Notes: generated by a model not told the origin, from the letters alone. 64,000 nucleotides of DNA from Streptomyces sp. MNU76 (GCF_020982545.1 NZ_JAJKLK010000022.1:186001-250000), one strand, 5' to 3'. Counted from the stretch's first letter, positions 34,312-43,106 are shown. Numbers and translations: made by a program.

Positions 34312-34830
34312 CTACAACCCGAGATTCTTGTAAACGTGTTCCTTGTAGTAGTGTGGTGTCGTCTTAGGGTCGGCCGCAGTCAAGTTCTTCTTGAAAGCCT
34401 CCACATACTCATCCAAAGCGTACTTAATAATTACGGGCTGGAAAGACACGTTGATGGAGTAGTGCTCTTTCAGCATAGTCGGAATCTTAGAAGACTCGAC
34501 CGTCCGAGACTGATTCAGATTCACAAAGACCACCGGCAGGTTACGCCGCTTGATCGCCTCGATCTCGTAGTAGAGAAAGCTTGACGACCTGCCAGCCTTT
34601 GGCTTGGTAGTACTACTCAAGAGCACGACGGTCTGTTTAGTGTTGGAGAGCCGCTCACCGAGGCGACGGCGGATTGTCTCCGGCTGGCTCGTATCCAGTG
34701 CCGTATTGATGTCGTGCGCGTCGAAAAAGTCAAAATCGATGTTCTCGTTCTCACGCCACGCCTTCATTAGATAGTACGAGCGGATGTCCTCACTTGCGAA
34801 GGCAACGTAGGTCTTGTTCCGGTAGGCCAC
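34312..34830 (-). CDS. thsB: Type II Thoeris signal-maker ThsB (TIR domain)
   Basis: A 172-residue single TIR domain of the MTH538/ThsB class: KTYVAFASEDIRSYYLMKAW with the FDFFDAHDINTALDTSQ segment, R-R-R-L-G-E-R-L helix, VVLLSSTTKP and the SSFLYYEIEAIKRRNLPVVF helix carrying the likely catalytic Glu. ThsB senses phage and makes a modified ADP-ribose signal for ThsA. GTG 34830 is chosen because AAGGGG is 6 bases upstream and family proteins begin here; an ATG at 34914 would add 28 atypical residues. Confidence 0.9.
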   Translation of the reverse strand: MAYRNKTYVAFASEDIRSYYLMKAWRENENIDFDFFDAHDINTALDTSQPETIRRRLGERLSNTKQTVVLLSSTTKPKAGRSSSFLYYEIEAIKRRNLPVVFVNLNQSRTVESSKIPTMLKEHYSINVSFQPVIIKYALDEYVEAFKKNLTAADPKTTPHYYKEHVYKNLGL

Positions 34831-35018
34831 ATGAATCCCCTTCAGAGCTCTGGCGAGCGATGTACAGAGTCGCTGCACAAAGGGACGGTCGCTTCGCCCC
34901 GTGCCCTCGGTCAACTACCCCACAAGAGTAGCCCTTCAGACTGACAATCACTCACGCTCCGTCAGGGCGCGAACGGGCAAAGAGGATTAGACCTCTACCT
35001 CGACATGACCGTTCGTGA

Positions 35019-36137
35019 TCACTTCTGTCGACTGGTGACCGTCTGCATCTCCCCCTCCAACACCCACACGAACGCCACACCTCCCTTGGGGAACGTCCAG
35101 CCCTCGTAAGCAACTTCGACGCTCGGTGACGGGCTCGACGCTGAGAGGTGGGTGTACCGCGGCTGTCGCGGTCCGGAGAGGTAGTCCAAGACGTTCATGC
35201 GGCGGATACCGCAATCGCCGTACCAAAGCTCAGCCCTGAAGTCCTTGGTGGGCTGGGCGAGGTCGAGGTGCAACACGTGTCCGTGCTGCTGGACCAACAC
35301 TCGGTAGGTGTACGAGACGGTGATCTCTTCCTCGGTCCTCACCTCCCCTCCGAGGTTGCAGGTGAAGACCTGCCCCTCCTTACGCACACTCCGACGTACC
35401 TTCTGCGGCTTGCCGTTGACAGCGATCTGCACCAACTCGAAGACTTCGGGTGACGAGGCGTCGAGACCGTCTACGGGCGGGAAGTACCACTCCGCTGCGG
35501 AAGTTGGATCAGCCAACAAGTCCCGGTACGCGTCCAGATCAGAGACACAGGAGAAGCGCAGCACTGAACTTGACGGTACGAAGCGGTACTCCCAACGGAT
35601 AGTGGCGACGAACATCGCGCCTTGGCCTTCGGCCGGCCCTTTGGTCCAGGGCGCGAGCGCTACAGCGACGTGGGCATCCTCCCAGCGTTGCCGGGCTCCA
35701 ATGATCTGCTCCTTCAAGTCGCGGTAGGCGTCGGCGGCAAGCTCCTGGTCTCCAAGGCGGATGCTCAAGGTGTTCTCAACGATGCGGTCGAGCGTCTTCT
35801 GGGAGGCCACGTTCGTCAGGGACTCCGGCGCGAAGGCGAAGCCGTCGACCACCGCGTCCCGGATGGCTGGTGCTTCCTCGGACAGCACCTTGCGGAGACG
35901 CTGGTTGGCACGGGCCTCGGCGTCCACCTGGTCGATGTACTCGAAGAAGATGGCGATGAGCCCGGTAGTGAAGAGGGCCGAACCGACCTCCATCACGGGG
36001 AGGTTCTCAAGCCAGGCGCCGGCCGCGTTGCCGCTCACCCAGTGGGCGAGGAGCATCAGAGCTATACCAACCACCGTGACGACGGTCGCGAGGAGTGCAA
36101 GTTTGGTCTGGTATAGGCGCTCGAGCGGACTTGACAT
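35019..36137 (-). CDS. Membrane protein of unknown function near Thoeris
   Basis: A 372-residue protein: two N-terminal spans (about residues 13-32 and 46-65, the second running into FFEYIDQVDAEARANQRLRK), a helical linker, and a C-terminal beta-rich soluble domain of ~200 residues. Such proteins recur in actinobacterial accessory regions; no function known to me. ATG 36137 follows a TATAAT (36154-36149) by 11 bases, so the mRNA is nearly leaderless. It lies upstream of thsB on the same strand with a 190-base gap, so it may or may not be part of the defence locus. Confidence 0.7.
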   Translation of the reverse strand: MSSPLERLYQTKLALLATVVTVVGIALMLLAHWVSGNAAGAWLENLPVMEVGSALFTTGLIAIFFEYIDQVDAEARANQRLRKVLSEEAPAIRDAVVDGFAFAPESLTNVASQKTLDRIVENTLSIRLGDQELAADAYRDLKEQIIGARQRWEDAHVAVALAPWTKGPAEGQGAMFVATIRWEYRFVPSSSVLRFSCVSDLDAYRDLLADPTSAAEWYFPPVDGLDASSPEVFELVQIAVNGKPQKVRRSVRKEGQVFTCNLGGEVRTEEEITVSYTYRVLVQQHGHVLHLDLAQPTKDFRAELWYGDCGIRRMNVLDYLSGPRQPRYTHLSASSPSPSVEVAYEGWTFPKGGVAFVWVLEGEMQTVTSRQK

Positions 36138-36188
36138 ATACAAGATCAATTATAGCAAACGTGCAGCTCAGGGCAATGGTTAGCATGA

Positions 36189-36227
36189 GGAAGGCCCCGA
36201 GTCGCTAGGTACGACTCGGGGCCTTCC
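36189..36227. terminator. Terminator hairpin
   Basis: GGAAGGCCCCGAGTCG-N7-CGACTCGGGGCCTTCC, 16-base perfect arms with loop CTAGGTA. It lies just upstream of the leftward membrane protein promoter and before the rightward Xre gene; it separates the two transcription units. Confidence 0.8.
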
Positions 36228-36330
36228 CTGGCCTGGCGCACGGCGCTTCTAGCGCTTCGTGCCGCCGCTGCCTCCGCTGGCGCGCAGCATGGCCATCACC
36301 TCCCCTCCGTCTCGGAACAGGGCAATCAGA

Positions 36331-36353
36331 AGATATCCGATTTTGGGATATCT
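36331..36353. promoter_or_regulatory. Palindromic operator in front of the Xre gene
   Basis: AGATATCC-GATTTTG-GGATATCT, perfect 8-base arms around a 7-base spacer, ending 25 bases before the Xre start. Position suggests autoregulation by the Xre protein, and the A/T-rich centre can overlap the promoter. Confidence 0.7.
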
Positions 36354-36378
36354 GCAAGCCCGGCAGTGCGCTGTGGCC

Positions 36379-36618
36379 GTGGAGAAGTCGATCTATTCGG
36401 CCGAGTACCAACGGCTCTGTACCTTGCTGCGGGAGCTGCGCCGTGAGGCAGGGCTGACCCAGGTGCAGGTCGCCGCCGAGCTGGACGTGCCGCAGTCGTT
36501 TGTCAGCAAGTACGAGTCTGGGGAACGACGGCTTGATGTGATCGAGCTTCGCCATGTGGCACGGGCGCTCGGAGTGCCGTTGCGGGTGGTGCTGGAACGG
36601 TTGGGGGTGTGGAGCTGA
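36379..36618 (+). CDS. Xre-family HTH regulator
   Basis: A 79-residue single-domain Cro/C1-type repressor: REAGLTQVQVAAELDVPQSF is the HTH, followed by VSKYESGERRLDVIELRHVA and a short helix. GTG 36379 or 36373 starts the protein. A perfect palindrome lies directly upstream. 190 bases downstream begins the HEPN-type gene, on the same strand, so it may repress that gene too. Confidence 0.85.
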   Translation: MEKSIYSAEYQRLCTLLRELRREAGLTQVQVAAELDVPQSFVSKYESGERRLDVIELRHVARALGVPLRVVLERLGVWS

Positions 36619-36810
36619 CGTCGGGCATCACCGTTACGGTCGCTACTTGGCGCGGGAGCTCAAGGCACCGAGCGACGCTGGCGGTGGCGGTGTTCCGACT
36701 TCGGCCTCCTAGAAATACGCCGGCATCGCCCCACCTGTGGCGCAGTAGAATTTCCTCGGGCCGTCGTCTATTGGGCGGCTCTGCCTACGCGCCAAAACCT
36801 TGAGGTGCCC

Positions 36811-38133
36811 GTGATCTTCAGATCGGCAATGTCCGCCTTCTCGAAGCTCTTCCGGAAGTCATCAGCTGACGAGAAGGTGACCCCAGAGTATCTCCTGGCT
36901 CTGGCCACCGAGTTTTATGTGCAGTCGCACGACTTCAACGGTCTTCCGGTGCACGCCCTTGAATCGGAACTGGACGACCTCCGAGCGCTCCTGCGGCCAT
37001 TGGTCGAAGCGGGCAGCCTTTACGTCAACTACGGTGACCGGCACCCCAACCCCCATATCTTGGCATTCGAGCCGGAGCCGCAAGAAAAGCAGCTTGAAAA
37101 GCTGGCAACCAACGACCTGGCTGGCGCGTGTCTCTATCCCACGGTTGGTCACCTTGAGTCGGTTGTAGACCGCGACACATACCGAGACCGGCCGTACAGC
37201 CTCGAACTTGCCCTCGGGTATCCCGCCCTCGGATACCACTTCTTCGATCTTTCGATTCTGGAGTCGTACCGCAACGACCCGCGCTACTACTACAACTTCG
37301 ACATCAGCGGCAGGATCAGCATCCACGATGACCACTTCGGGCAGTCAACCATGCCCGAGCGGGATCAGATCTTGCTTGAGTCATTCGGCCTGGCGCTACA
37401 AAAAGACGACGGATGGGGCGTTGTCGTATTTCGCCGATACCTGTCTTCACTTTCTCCCGAGCATCAGCAGATCTGGAAGGCCAAGCAGGAGGACGACAGG
37501 GAAAAGTTCGCTCCACACCCCGACTACTTGCGGTCGAGCATTCTGGGTGACTGGCACGAGAAACTCTCCCTGTTCAGGGCGTTCCTGGAAGAGATGGAGC
37601 AGATCAACGCTCTCGCGCAGCACATCGGGCGACCGCTGCTCTTCCGGAACACCTACACTGAGAACTGGCCCAATGACTTCGGCTACCTGATCCGTCCGAC
37701 GGGCCGTGAACTGGCCAACTTCGCAGGCGTCCTCGACAAGATGCTCTCAGACAACATCAACCGGTATTTCTTCCAGAACGAGGTTCCGTATGAGGACGAG
37801 CAGACCGACAAGAAGGGGCGCACCGTCGTCACACAGCGGGGAACCATCCGAATCCTCGACGAGTGGATCAAGGCGAAGGTTCGGTGTGAGAACCCCGAGC
37901 TGATCGACCACGCCATCAAGACGCTGAAGGAAATCCGCAAGAAGCGGAACCCGAACGCTCACACGATCAGGCCCGACGAGTATAACGTTTCGCTGTTCAA
38001 GGAACAGGTCAAGCTTATGCGCGATGCCTACCGGGCTTTGGTGACGCTACGGCAGATCCTCCAGCTCCATCCGGCAGCGCGTGACTATGAAGTGCCAGAC
38101 GTTTTGGAGGAGCAGGAGGTTTGGAGCATCTAA
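36811..38133 (+). CDS. Large protein with C-terminal HEPN-type R-x4-H motif
   Basis: A 440-residue protein of unknown family. The last ~120 residues are helical and contain RNPNAH (R379-x4-H384), the ribonuclease motif of HEPN domains, set in EIRKKRNPNAHTI and followed by the long helix SLFKEQVKLMRDAYRALVTL, the usual place in HEPN proteins. The first ~300 residues are mixed, with no ATPase motif and no membrane span. HEPN RNases in accessory islands are often toxins or abortive-infection effectors. GTG 36811 (GAGG 6 bases before) is chosen; GTG 36805 is possible. Confidence 0.7.
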   Translation: MIFRSAMSAFSKLFRKSSADEKVTPEYLLALATEFYVQSHDFNGLPVHALESELDDLRALLRPLVEAGSLYVNYGDRHPNPHILAFEPEPQEKQLEKLATNDLAGACLYPTVGHLESVVDRDTYRDRPYSLELALGYPALGYHFFDLSILESYRNDPRYYYNFDISGRISIHDDHFGQSTMPERDQILLESFGLALQKDDGWGVVVFRRYLSSLSPEHQQIWKAKQEDDREKFAPHPDYLRSSILGDWHEKLSLFRAFLEEMEQINALAQHIGRPLLFRNTYTENWPNDFGYLIRPTGRELANFAGVLDKMLSDNINRYFFQNEVPYEDEQTDKKGRTVVTQRGTIRILDEWIKAKVRCENPELIDHAIKTLKEIRKKRNPNAHTIRPDEYNVSLFKEQVKLMRDAYRALVTLRQILQLHPAARDYEVPDVLEEQEVWSI

Positions 38134-38152
38134 AAGAGTGCTCAGATTCCGT

Positions 38153-38632
38153 TTATAGCTCGTTAACTTGCCACTCTCTACCGCCGCCTAGCTCCTGCAT
38201 GTAGCAGTATCGCTTTCCTTTACCTGCCAGGGAGCTCTCTAGCTCTGAACCTCCGGGCTCGTAATCCGATTTACCACAGTCATTAGTGGAAATGAACACA
38301 CTTTCACTATTGCGCCCAAGCGAATCAGGCAAGACGAGAGTTGTGATTCTTTCGTTCTGCACAGTTACTGCCATGATATTGCAGTATGTATCTTCAGGGG
38401 CTGTATGAACAGTGCAAACTTGTTTATAATCTGTTCCGCTCCACCAAGGATTCGAATAGTCCTCCTGATGCGTAGCGCCGCTGCCGCGCGTCTTCGAATT
38501 TTCCGCAAAAAAGCTGTCATGGATCCAATTTCCCACAAAGTAGAGGATTGCCAAAAGACTAACGGCGATCAGTAGGCCCGAAAAGCCGGATGACGCCGAG
38601 GGACTCGCCTGGTTATTAAGTTCTTCATTCAT
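38153..38632 (-). CDS. Single-span membrane protein, extracytoplasmic domain
   Basis: A 159-residue protein: a short polar N-terminus, one span (about residues 18-37, LLIAVSLLAILYFVGNW), then an exposed domain with four cysteines (VCTVH, YCNIM, DCGKS, YCYMQ) suitable for two disulfides. AT-rich and encoded leftward, convergent with the HEPN gene. Unknown function. Confidence 0.6.
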   Translation of the reverse strand: MNEELNNQASPSASSGFSGLLIAVSLLAILYFVGNWIHDSFFAENSKTRGSGATHQEDYSNPWWSGTDYKQVCTVHTAPEDTYCNIMAVTVQNERITTLVLPDSLGRNSESVFISTNDCGKSDYEPGGSELESSLAGKGKRYCYMQELGGGREWQVNEL

Positions 38633-38843
38633 CTTTAGTTACCTTAATTAATAGTTTACATTCTAAAACATCAAGGCGAATTCGTCAAAATTTCCCCCAA
38701 CCTGAGATGTCCTGTGCGAAACGTTTCGTGGTGGTCTAATAGAGAGCCTGGCCATCCGCCCCGCGTATTTCCCCCGAACCACCCAAGCACCACGCGGGCG
38801 CTCCATCTGGTCGCGATGACTCCGCAGTCCCTACGCTTGCCCC

Positions 38844-39662
38844 ATGCCATCAACTGACGTGACGGTCCGGACCCTCGACGGTCTCCACCTGGCGGGTACC
38901 TTGGTCACGCCGGAGCAACCAACCTCCCGGGCCGTGGTGCTCGTCCACGGTGGAGGCGTCACCCGCGAGGAAGGCGGCTTCTTCACACGGCTGGCGACCG
39001 GACTGGCCGAGGCCGGTGTGGCCTCAATGCGCTTCGACCTCCGCGGCCACGGCGAGAGCGAAGGTCGTCAGGAAGAGCTCACCTTGTCCGCCATCCTCAA
39101 CGACATTCGGGTTGTCTTGGCGTACGTCCGCGAGGCAACCGGAGCCGCGGAGGTCACACTGCTTGGAGCCAGCTTCGGCGGCGGTATCTGCGCGTACTAC
39201 GCCGCCCAGCGTCCCGACGAGCTCTCCCGCCTGGTGCTCTTCAACCCCCAGCTCGACTACAAGAAGCGCACCATCGACAGCCGGCCGTTCTGGGAGAACG
39301 ACTACCTCCAGGACGAGACAGCACAGCAGTTGGCCTCGGAAGGCTTCATCCAGTTCACGCCGACGCTCAAGCACGGACGGCCCATCTTCAACGAGGTCTT
39401 CTGGCTCCGTCCCCATGAAGCTCTCGGCGACGTCGAGGCGCCGACCCTCATCGTGCATGGCACCAAGGACACCCTCGTACCGTTCGAATCGTCCAAGTCG
39501 ACTGTCTCCCAGTTCCGGGCACCGTGCCAACTGGTCGAGATCGAGGGCGCACAGCACGGCTTCGCTGTCCACGACGACCCGCAGTACCTCAACCCTCAGA
39601 GCCAGGAGTGGCAAGCCTTCGTGATTCGGACGGTGGCGGAGTGGATCACCGGGACCGCGTAG
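38844..39662 (+). CDS. Alpha/beta hydrolase (S33-like)
   Basis: A 272-residue hydrolase with LVHGGGVTREEGG oxyanion loop, nucleophile in LLGASFGGG, acid in HGTKDTLVPF and His in GAQHGF. Base composition is nearer to the chromosome than its neighbours. It could act on peptides, esters or a small signal. ATG 38844 has no clear ribosome-binding site and may be leaderless. Confidence 0.85.
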   Translation: MPSTDVTVRTLDGLHLAGTLVTPEQPTSRAVVLVHGGGVTREEGGFFTRLATGLAEAGVASMRFDLRGHGESEGRQEELTLSAILNDIRVVLAYVREATGAAEVTLLGASFGGGICAYYAAQRPDELSRLVLFNPQLDYKKRTIDSRPFWENDYLQDETAQQLASEGFIQFTPTLKHGRPIFNEVFWLRPHEALGDVEAPTLIVHGTKDTLVPFESSKSTVSQFRAPCQLVEIEGAQHGFAVHDDPQYLNPQSQEWQAFVIRTVAEWITGTA

Positions 39663-39803
39663 TCAGTCCCGGTGAGTGCTCGCGGACGCCGAAAAACCTT
39701 ATTCGGGTCGCTCCTGGCGGCGGCAAGGCGTATATTCTGCCCGCCGAGCAGAGTCTTGCACCGGCGGAGACGGCCGTACTTTAGTTCGAGCATTGAGGCG
39801 TAC

Positions 39804-40475
39804 GTGGAGAAGATCAAGAAACACTTCGGTCGATGGGTGCTCTGGATCGGGTTAGTCTCCGCCGTGGTGACAATCTTCGCCTTTGTGACGGGTAAGGCAT
39901 CCCTTGGAGCTATTTTCAGTGAATCGGAGGGTGCTGAGGCTAAGCCTCCTGGGGCCTCAGCCTCAGCACTCGATGAGACGTCAGATTCTCCTTCGCCCTC
40001 AGCCCCACAAAGCCTGAGTGACCCTCCGCAAACCAACAGCGAGACCCCCACTACAGAGGATCCAACAAGCCCAGTTCCAACACGCACGAGCGTCGAAAAG
40101 AACGAAGCTATACAAGAGCCGTCCCCAACCGAATCCGAGCATGCAGGCCCGCTGATCATCAACATCGAGATGGGCGAGAAAGGGAAAGTGGGTGTGGATA
40201 CATGGAGCAAAGGATCTAGACCAGGAGCTAATACGGACGTTTTCGACTCGAGCGGTCAACTTAGGAACGGTTGCTATGTTCAGTGGACGCTGTATCGGCA
40301 GGAGGAATCGATTCAAACTAAGAGGAGTGGCGCCTGCCGCTCGGGCGGAATCACCATGTTCAATTTTGGTGACAGCCTTGACGAGGTCGGGAAGTACCGA
40401 CTTACTGCCGACGTAACTACCGACTGGGGTGTCGACGGGTCTGAATCCTATGACTTCAGTGTTGTCGACGGTTAA
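39804..40475 (+). CDS. Membrane-anchored protein with Ser/Pro/Thr linker
   Basis: A 223-residue protein from GTG 39804: one span near residues 10-32 (WVLWIGLVSAVVTIFAFVTG), a ~95-residue disordered linker rich in Ser, Pro, Thr and Glu, then a ~90-residue outside domain of beta type with two cysteines (GCYVQW and ACRSGG). The frame is open to 39672. Unknown role. Confidence 0.65.
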   Translation: MEKIKKHFGRWVLWIGLVSAVVTIFAFVTGKASLGAIFSESEGAEAKPPGASASALDETSDSPSPSAPQSLSDPPQTNSETPTTEDPTSPVPTRTSVEKNEAIQEPSPTESEHAGPLIINIEMGEKGKVGVDTWSKGSRPGANTDVFDSSGQLRNGCYVQWTLYRQEESIQTKRSGACRSGGITMFNFGDSLDEVGKYRLTADVTTDWGVDGSESYDFSVVDG

Positions 40476-40526
40476 TTGAGCGCTCTAATACCGGCCCTCA
40501 CCCGGCCCAGCCAGGATGCGCGACCC

Positions 40527-42131
40527 TCACGAAGCCCGCAGAGCTTCGCGGAAGTCTCGTACCGCGGGCCGGCTACTCCAGCGATCCAAGGTGTGCAGGA
40601 CTTCACCGAGGACGCGCAGAGTCCTCTCTGACTTCATGGTGTGCGCCACCTCAGCAGAGGCTCGGCCGAGCTCGGCGGCCTCGTCGGGCTCGCCACACAG
40701 CGCCACAGCAGCCGCCCGCCGCGCGGTGAAGAACCCCGTGTCACGCCGCGACAGCGTCCCGGAGGAGATCGCCTCGCCGAACAGGTCCACGGCCATGCTC
40801 GGCTTGCCCGCCTCGGTGTACGTGACGGCGTTGCGGAGCATGAGGGTGTCTTCGGCGAAGTACGCCCCGAGCGGGTTCGGGTCGTCGCTGGGCACCTCGG
40901 TCAGCAGGCTGCGCGATTCGTCGAGCTTCTGCTTGACGGCGTCCAGCGGTTCGCCGGTCATGGCCAGGCCGAGGGCCTCTTGCTGGGTGACCTCCGCATG
41001 GACGCGTGTCGGCAACTGCCACCGCTCGTGACGAGCTGCCTGGGCCAGAGTGAGCACCCGCAGGGCATCACGGTCATCGTAGGCCATTTGGGACTTCTTG
41101 AGCAGAACATACCCCTGCATAGCGGCGTCGTCGGCTTCTTGAGCCCACTCCATGGCTCGGTCGTACCAGAAGCCGGCCTGTCCGGGCTGGTGGATGTCGC
41201 GGTACAGCCATCCGGTAAATTCGGCACCATCCGCCCCGACCGACAGCAGCTCGCGACGGGCCCGCGGCTTCACATCGCGGGCGTGCCGCTCAATGGCACC
41301 GAGCAGCCCGAGGACGACCGGCAGAGTCTTCTTGGGGCCCAAGCGCCCGTCGTCGCGCTTGGCGTAATCCAGCTGGGTGCGGAAGTAGTCGACGATCGGG
41401 CCGCCCTGGTAGCGGCGGGAATCGTCCAGGGAGCTGGCTACTCGCTGGAGTTCTTCCAGGCCCAGACCCGGGAGGGCAGCAGCGGCAATGCCGCTGAGCA
41501 GGGTTCTACGGTGAAGCGGACTCATGGCCTCGTGTTCTGCGCTCGTGGTGCTGTCGGCTGGGATTGCCGACAGGCTGCCGAGGCCGCTGGTCGCCAGCGT
41601 GGAGGCGTCGATGGGTACGAAGACGGTCTGTCCGTCGACCACGACGGGAAGCAGCGTCGAGCCCTGGGTCTGGGACGACTGCTCTGGCTTGGGGCGGTCG
41701 GTCTCTTCCCGCGGATTCGCGGGAGCGGCGAACTGACGTTCGATACCTCGGAGCTTGAACCAAAGTAGCTCGGCCGGAACGCCGAGGCTATGCGCCCAAC
41801 TCATGAGCTTGGATAGGTCCTGCGGGGCTGGACCGTTCTCGATGCGGCTGAGCTGCGCCTGGGTCAAGCCGAGCCAGTTGGCGACGGCTCCCTGGGAGAT
41901 GGGGCGTTCGTGGTGTGAATGGGTGCGGTAGGCGTACAGAACCTTCCCGAAGTGCCAGCTCTCCAGGGCCTCGCGCATCTGCGGGTGCTGCCAGAACTCG
42001 GCAGGGAGAACGGGTGGTTGGCCGGCTGAACCGCGCTCCTGGCGGGCGCAGGCCCCGCAGCGATCTCCGGCGTTATCCCTGGCCAGGCGGGTACCGCACT
42101 GGCAAAAGCGGGCTGGTGGTTGTGGTGCCAT
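40527..42131 (-). CDS. Xre-family regulator with zinc ribbon and TPR-like domain
   Basis: A 534-residue protein of a type frequent in Streptomyces. The N-terminus has a CxC...CGAC zinc-ribbon-like cluster, then an HTH with WLGLTQAQLSRIENG, a linker, and a long helical (TPR-like) C-terminal half. Such proteins regulate a nearby operon. It is divergent from the resolvase-like gene, across a region with three copies of a CCAGCGTAT half-site. Confidence 0.85.
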   Translation of the reverse strand: MAPQPPARFCQCGTRLARDNAGDRCGACARQERGSAGQPPVLPAEFWQHPQMREALESWHFGKVLYAYRTHSHHERPISQGAVANWLGLTQAQLSRIENGPAPQDLSKLMSWAHSLGVPAELLWFKLRGIERQFAAPANPREETDRPKPEQSSQTQGSTLLPVVVDGQTVFVPIDASTLATSGLGSLSAIPADSTTSAEHEAMSPLHRRTLLSGIAAAALPGLGLEELQRVASSLDDSRRYQGGPIVDYFRTQLDYAKRDDGRLGPKKTLPVVLGLLGAIERHARDVKPRARRELLSVGADGAEFTGWLYRDIHQPGQAGFWYDRAMEWAQEADDAAMQGYVLLKKSQMAYDDRDALRVLTLAQAARHERWQLPTRVHAEVTQQEALGLAMTGEPLDAVKQKLDESRSLLTEVPSDDPNPLGAYFAEDTLMLRNAVTYTEAGKPSMAVDLFGEAISSGTLSRRDTGFFTARRAAAVALCGEPDEAAELGRASAEVAHTMKSERTLRVLGEVLHTLDRWSSRPAVRDFREALRAS

Positions 42132-42173
42132 ACCGCTGTACTCCCGCCCCTGTTGCCACTGGTTTTACCCAAC

Positions 42174-42230
42174 CCAGCGTATTGCCATACGGGGCCCGTG
42201 GGCGGCAATACGCTGGACGTATTCCAGCGT
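42174..42230. promoter_or_regulatory. Operator region with a 13-base inverted repeat and an extra half-site
   Basis: CCAGCGTATTGCC at 42174-42186 is repeated inversely as GGCAATACGCTGG at 42204-42216, and CCAGCGTAT occurs a third time at 42224-42232. All lie between the divergent Xre/TPR regulator (start 42131) and the resolvase-like gene (start 42326). Three spaced half-sites suggest cooperative binding by the Xre protein. Confidence 0.7.
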
Positions 42231-42325
42231 ATGCGTGGCCGTAGTTGGCGCAGGTGGGAGACCTAAGCAGGCTCGGTAGTCCCCCGTTTTCCCACCCGTC
42301 CAGCGGACGGGGCAAGGAGCCGACC

Positions 42326-42694
42326 ATGCGACCCGCTTCACCCCGACGACTTGCCTACGGCTACCTCCGGGTGCTGCCGGGGCTCGGCATCGACGACGTT
42401 CTACGTCTCCAACGAGACCTGGTGGTCTTCGCCGAGAACAACGGACTGGTTCTCGCAGACGTGTTCGTCGAGGCCCAGTGGCAGCAACTCAAGGCGTGGG
42501 CGGAAGTTGTAACCCACTGCCGCGCGAAGAACGTGACCCACGTCGTCATGCCCTCGCCCGAACACCTCCACCAGATCCCGGTCTTGGCGGAGATCATGAA
42601 GGACGAGGTCGAACGCGAGATTGGCGGCCAGCTCTGGTTGGTCGAGCCGTTCGAGGAGACCGCACCTCAGAGCCAGGAGGCGGGCCGTGAGTAA
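42326..42694 (+). CDS. Resolvase-fold protein without the catalytic serine
   Basis: A 122-residue protein that follows the N-terminal domain of serine recombinases: AYGYLRVLPGLGIDDVLRLQ at the start, a central helix, and NVTHVVMPSPEHL. In active enzymes the first motif is Y-x-R-V-S; here the serine position is Leu (YLRVL), and there is no DNA-binding tail, so it is unlikely to recombine DNA. ATG 42326 has CAAGGAG upstream. The next gene overlaps it by 8 bases. Probably a regulatory relative. Confidence 0.65.
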   Translation: MRPASPRRLAYGYLRVLPGLGIDDVLRLQRDLVVFAENNGLVLADVFVEAQWQQLKAWAEVVTHCRAKNVTHVVMPSPEHLHQIPVLAEIMKDEVEREIGGQLWLVEPFEETAPQSQEAGRE

Positions 42695-43100
42695 CCGACG
42701 ACTTGTCAGCCGGCTGGAGCTTGCCGCTCAGCGGGACGCCTCCCCCTGGGCTCGTCGCCACACCCGTGATGTCCTTAGCGCCTGGGGCTTGGTGCCGGAG
42801 CGGATCGACACGGTGGAGCTGTGCGTCAGCGAGCTGGTGACGAACGCAGTGCTCATCACCGAGGAGACTCTGGGCGCTCCGGTGGCGCGCATCTCGCTGA
42901 CGCTGATCTACATGCCTGGCGAGCTGGTCGTCGAGGTAGCAGACGGCTTCTACCAACCGCCAGTCCGCAAGGGGACTGTCAGCCCCCAGGCCGAGAACGG
43001 CCGGGGGTTGATCATTGTGGAGAGTCTCGCCAAGGAGTGGGGATTCTTCCAGCCGCTGAGCGGCGGCAAGGTGGTGTGGTGTCGGGTGGGGCTGGGGTGA
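42687..43100 (+). CDS. Anti-sigma-like ATP-binding protein (HATPase_c, RsbW type)
   Basis: A 137-residue histidine-kinase-fold ATPase common in Streptomyces. N-box VSELVTNAV and G1-box VADGFY plus GRGLIIVESLAKEWGF are visible. These proteins often bind sigma factors or partner regulators. GTG 42687 overlaps the previous gene, so the two are co-expressed with the divergent Xre/TPR regulator as likely controller. Confidence 0.88.
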   Translation: MSNRRLVSRLELAAQRDASPWARRHTRDVLSAWGLVPERIDTVELCVSELVTNAVLITEETLGAPVARISLTLIYMPGELVVEVADGFYQPPVRKGTVSPQAENGRGLIIVESLAKEWGFFQPLSGGKVVWCRVGLG

Positions 43101-43106
43101 GAGGGT

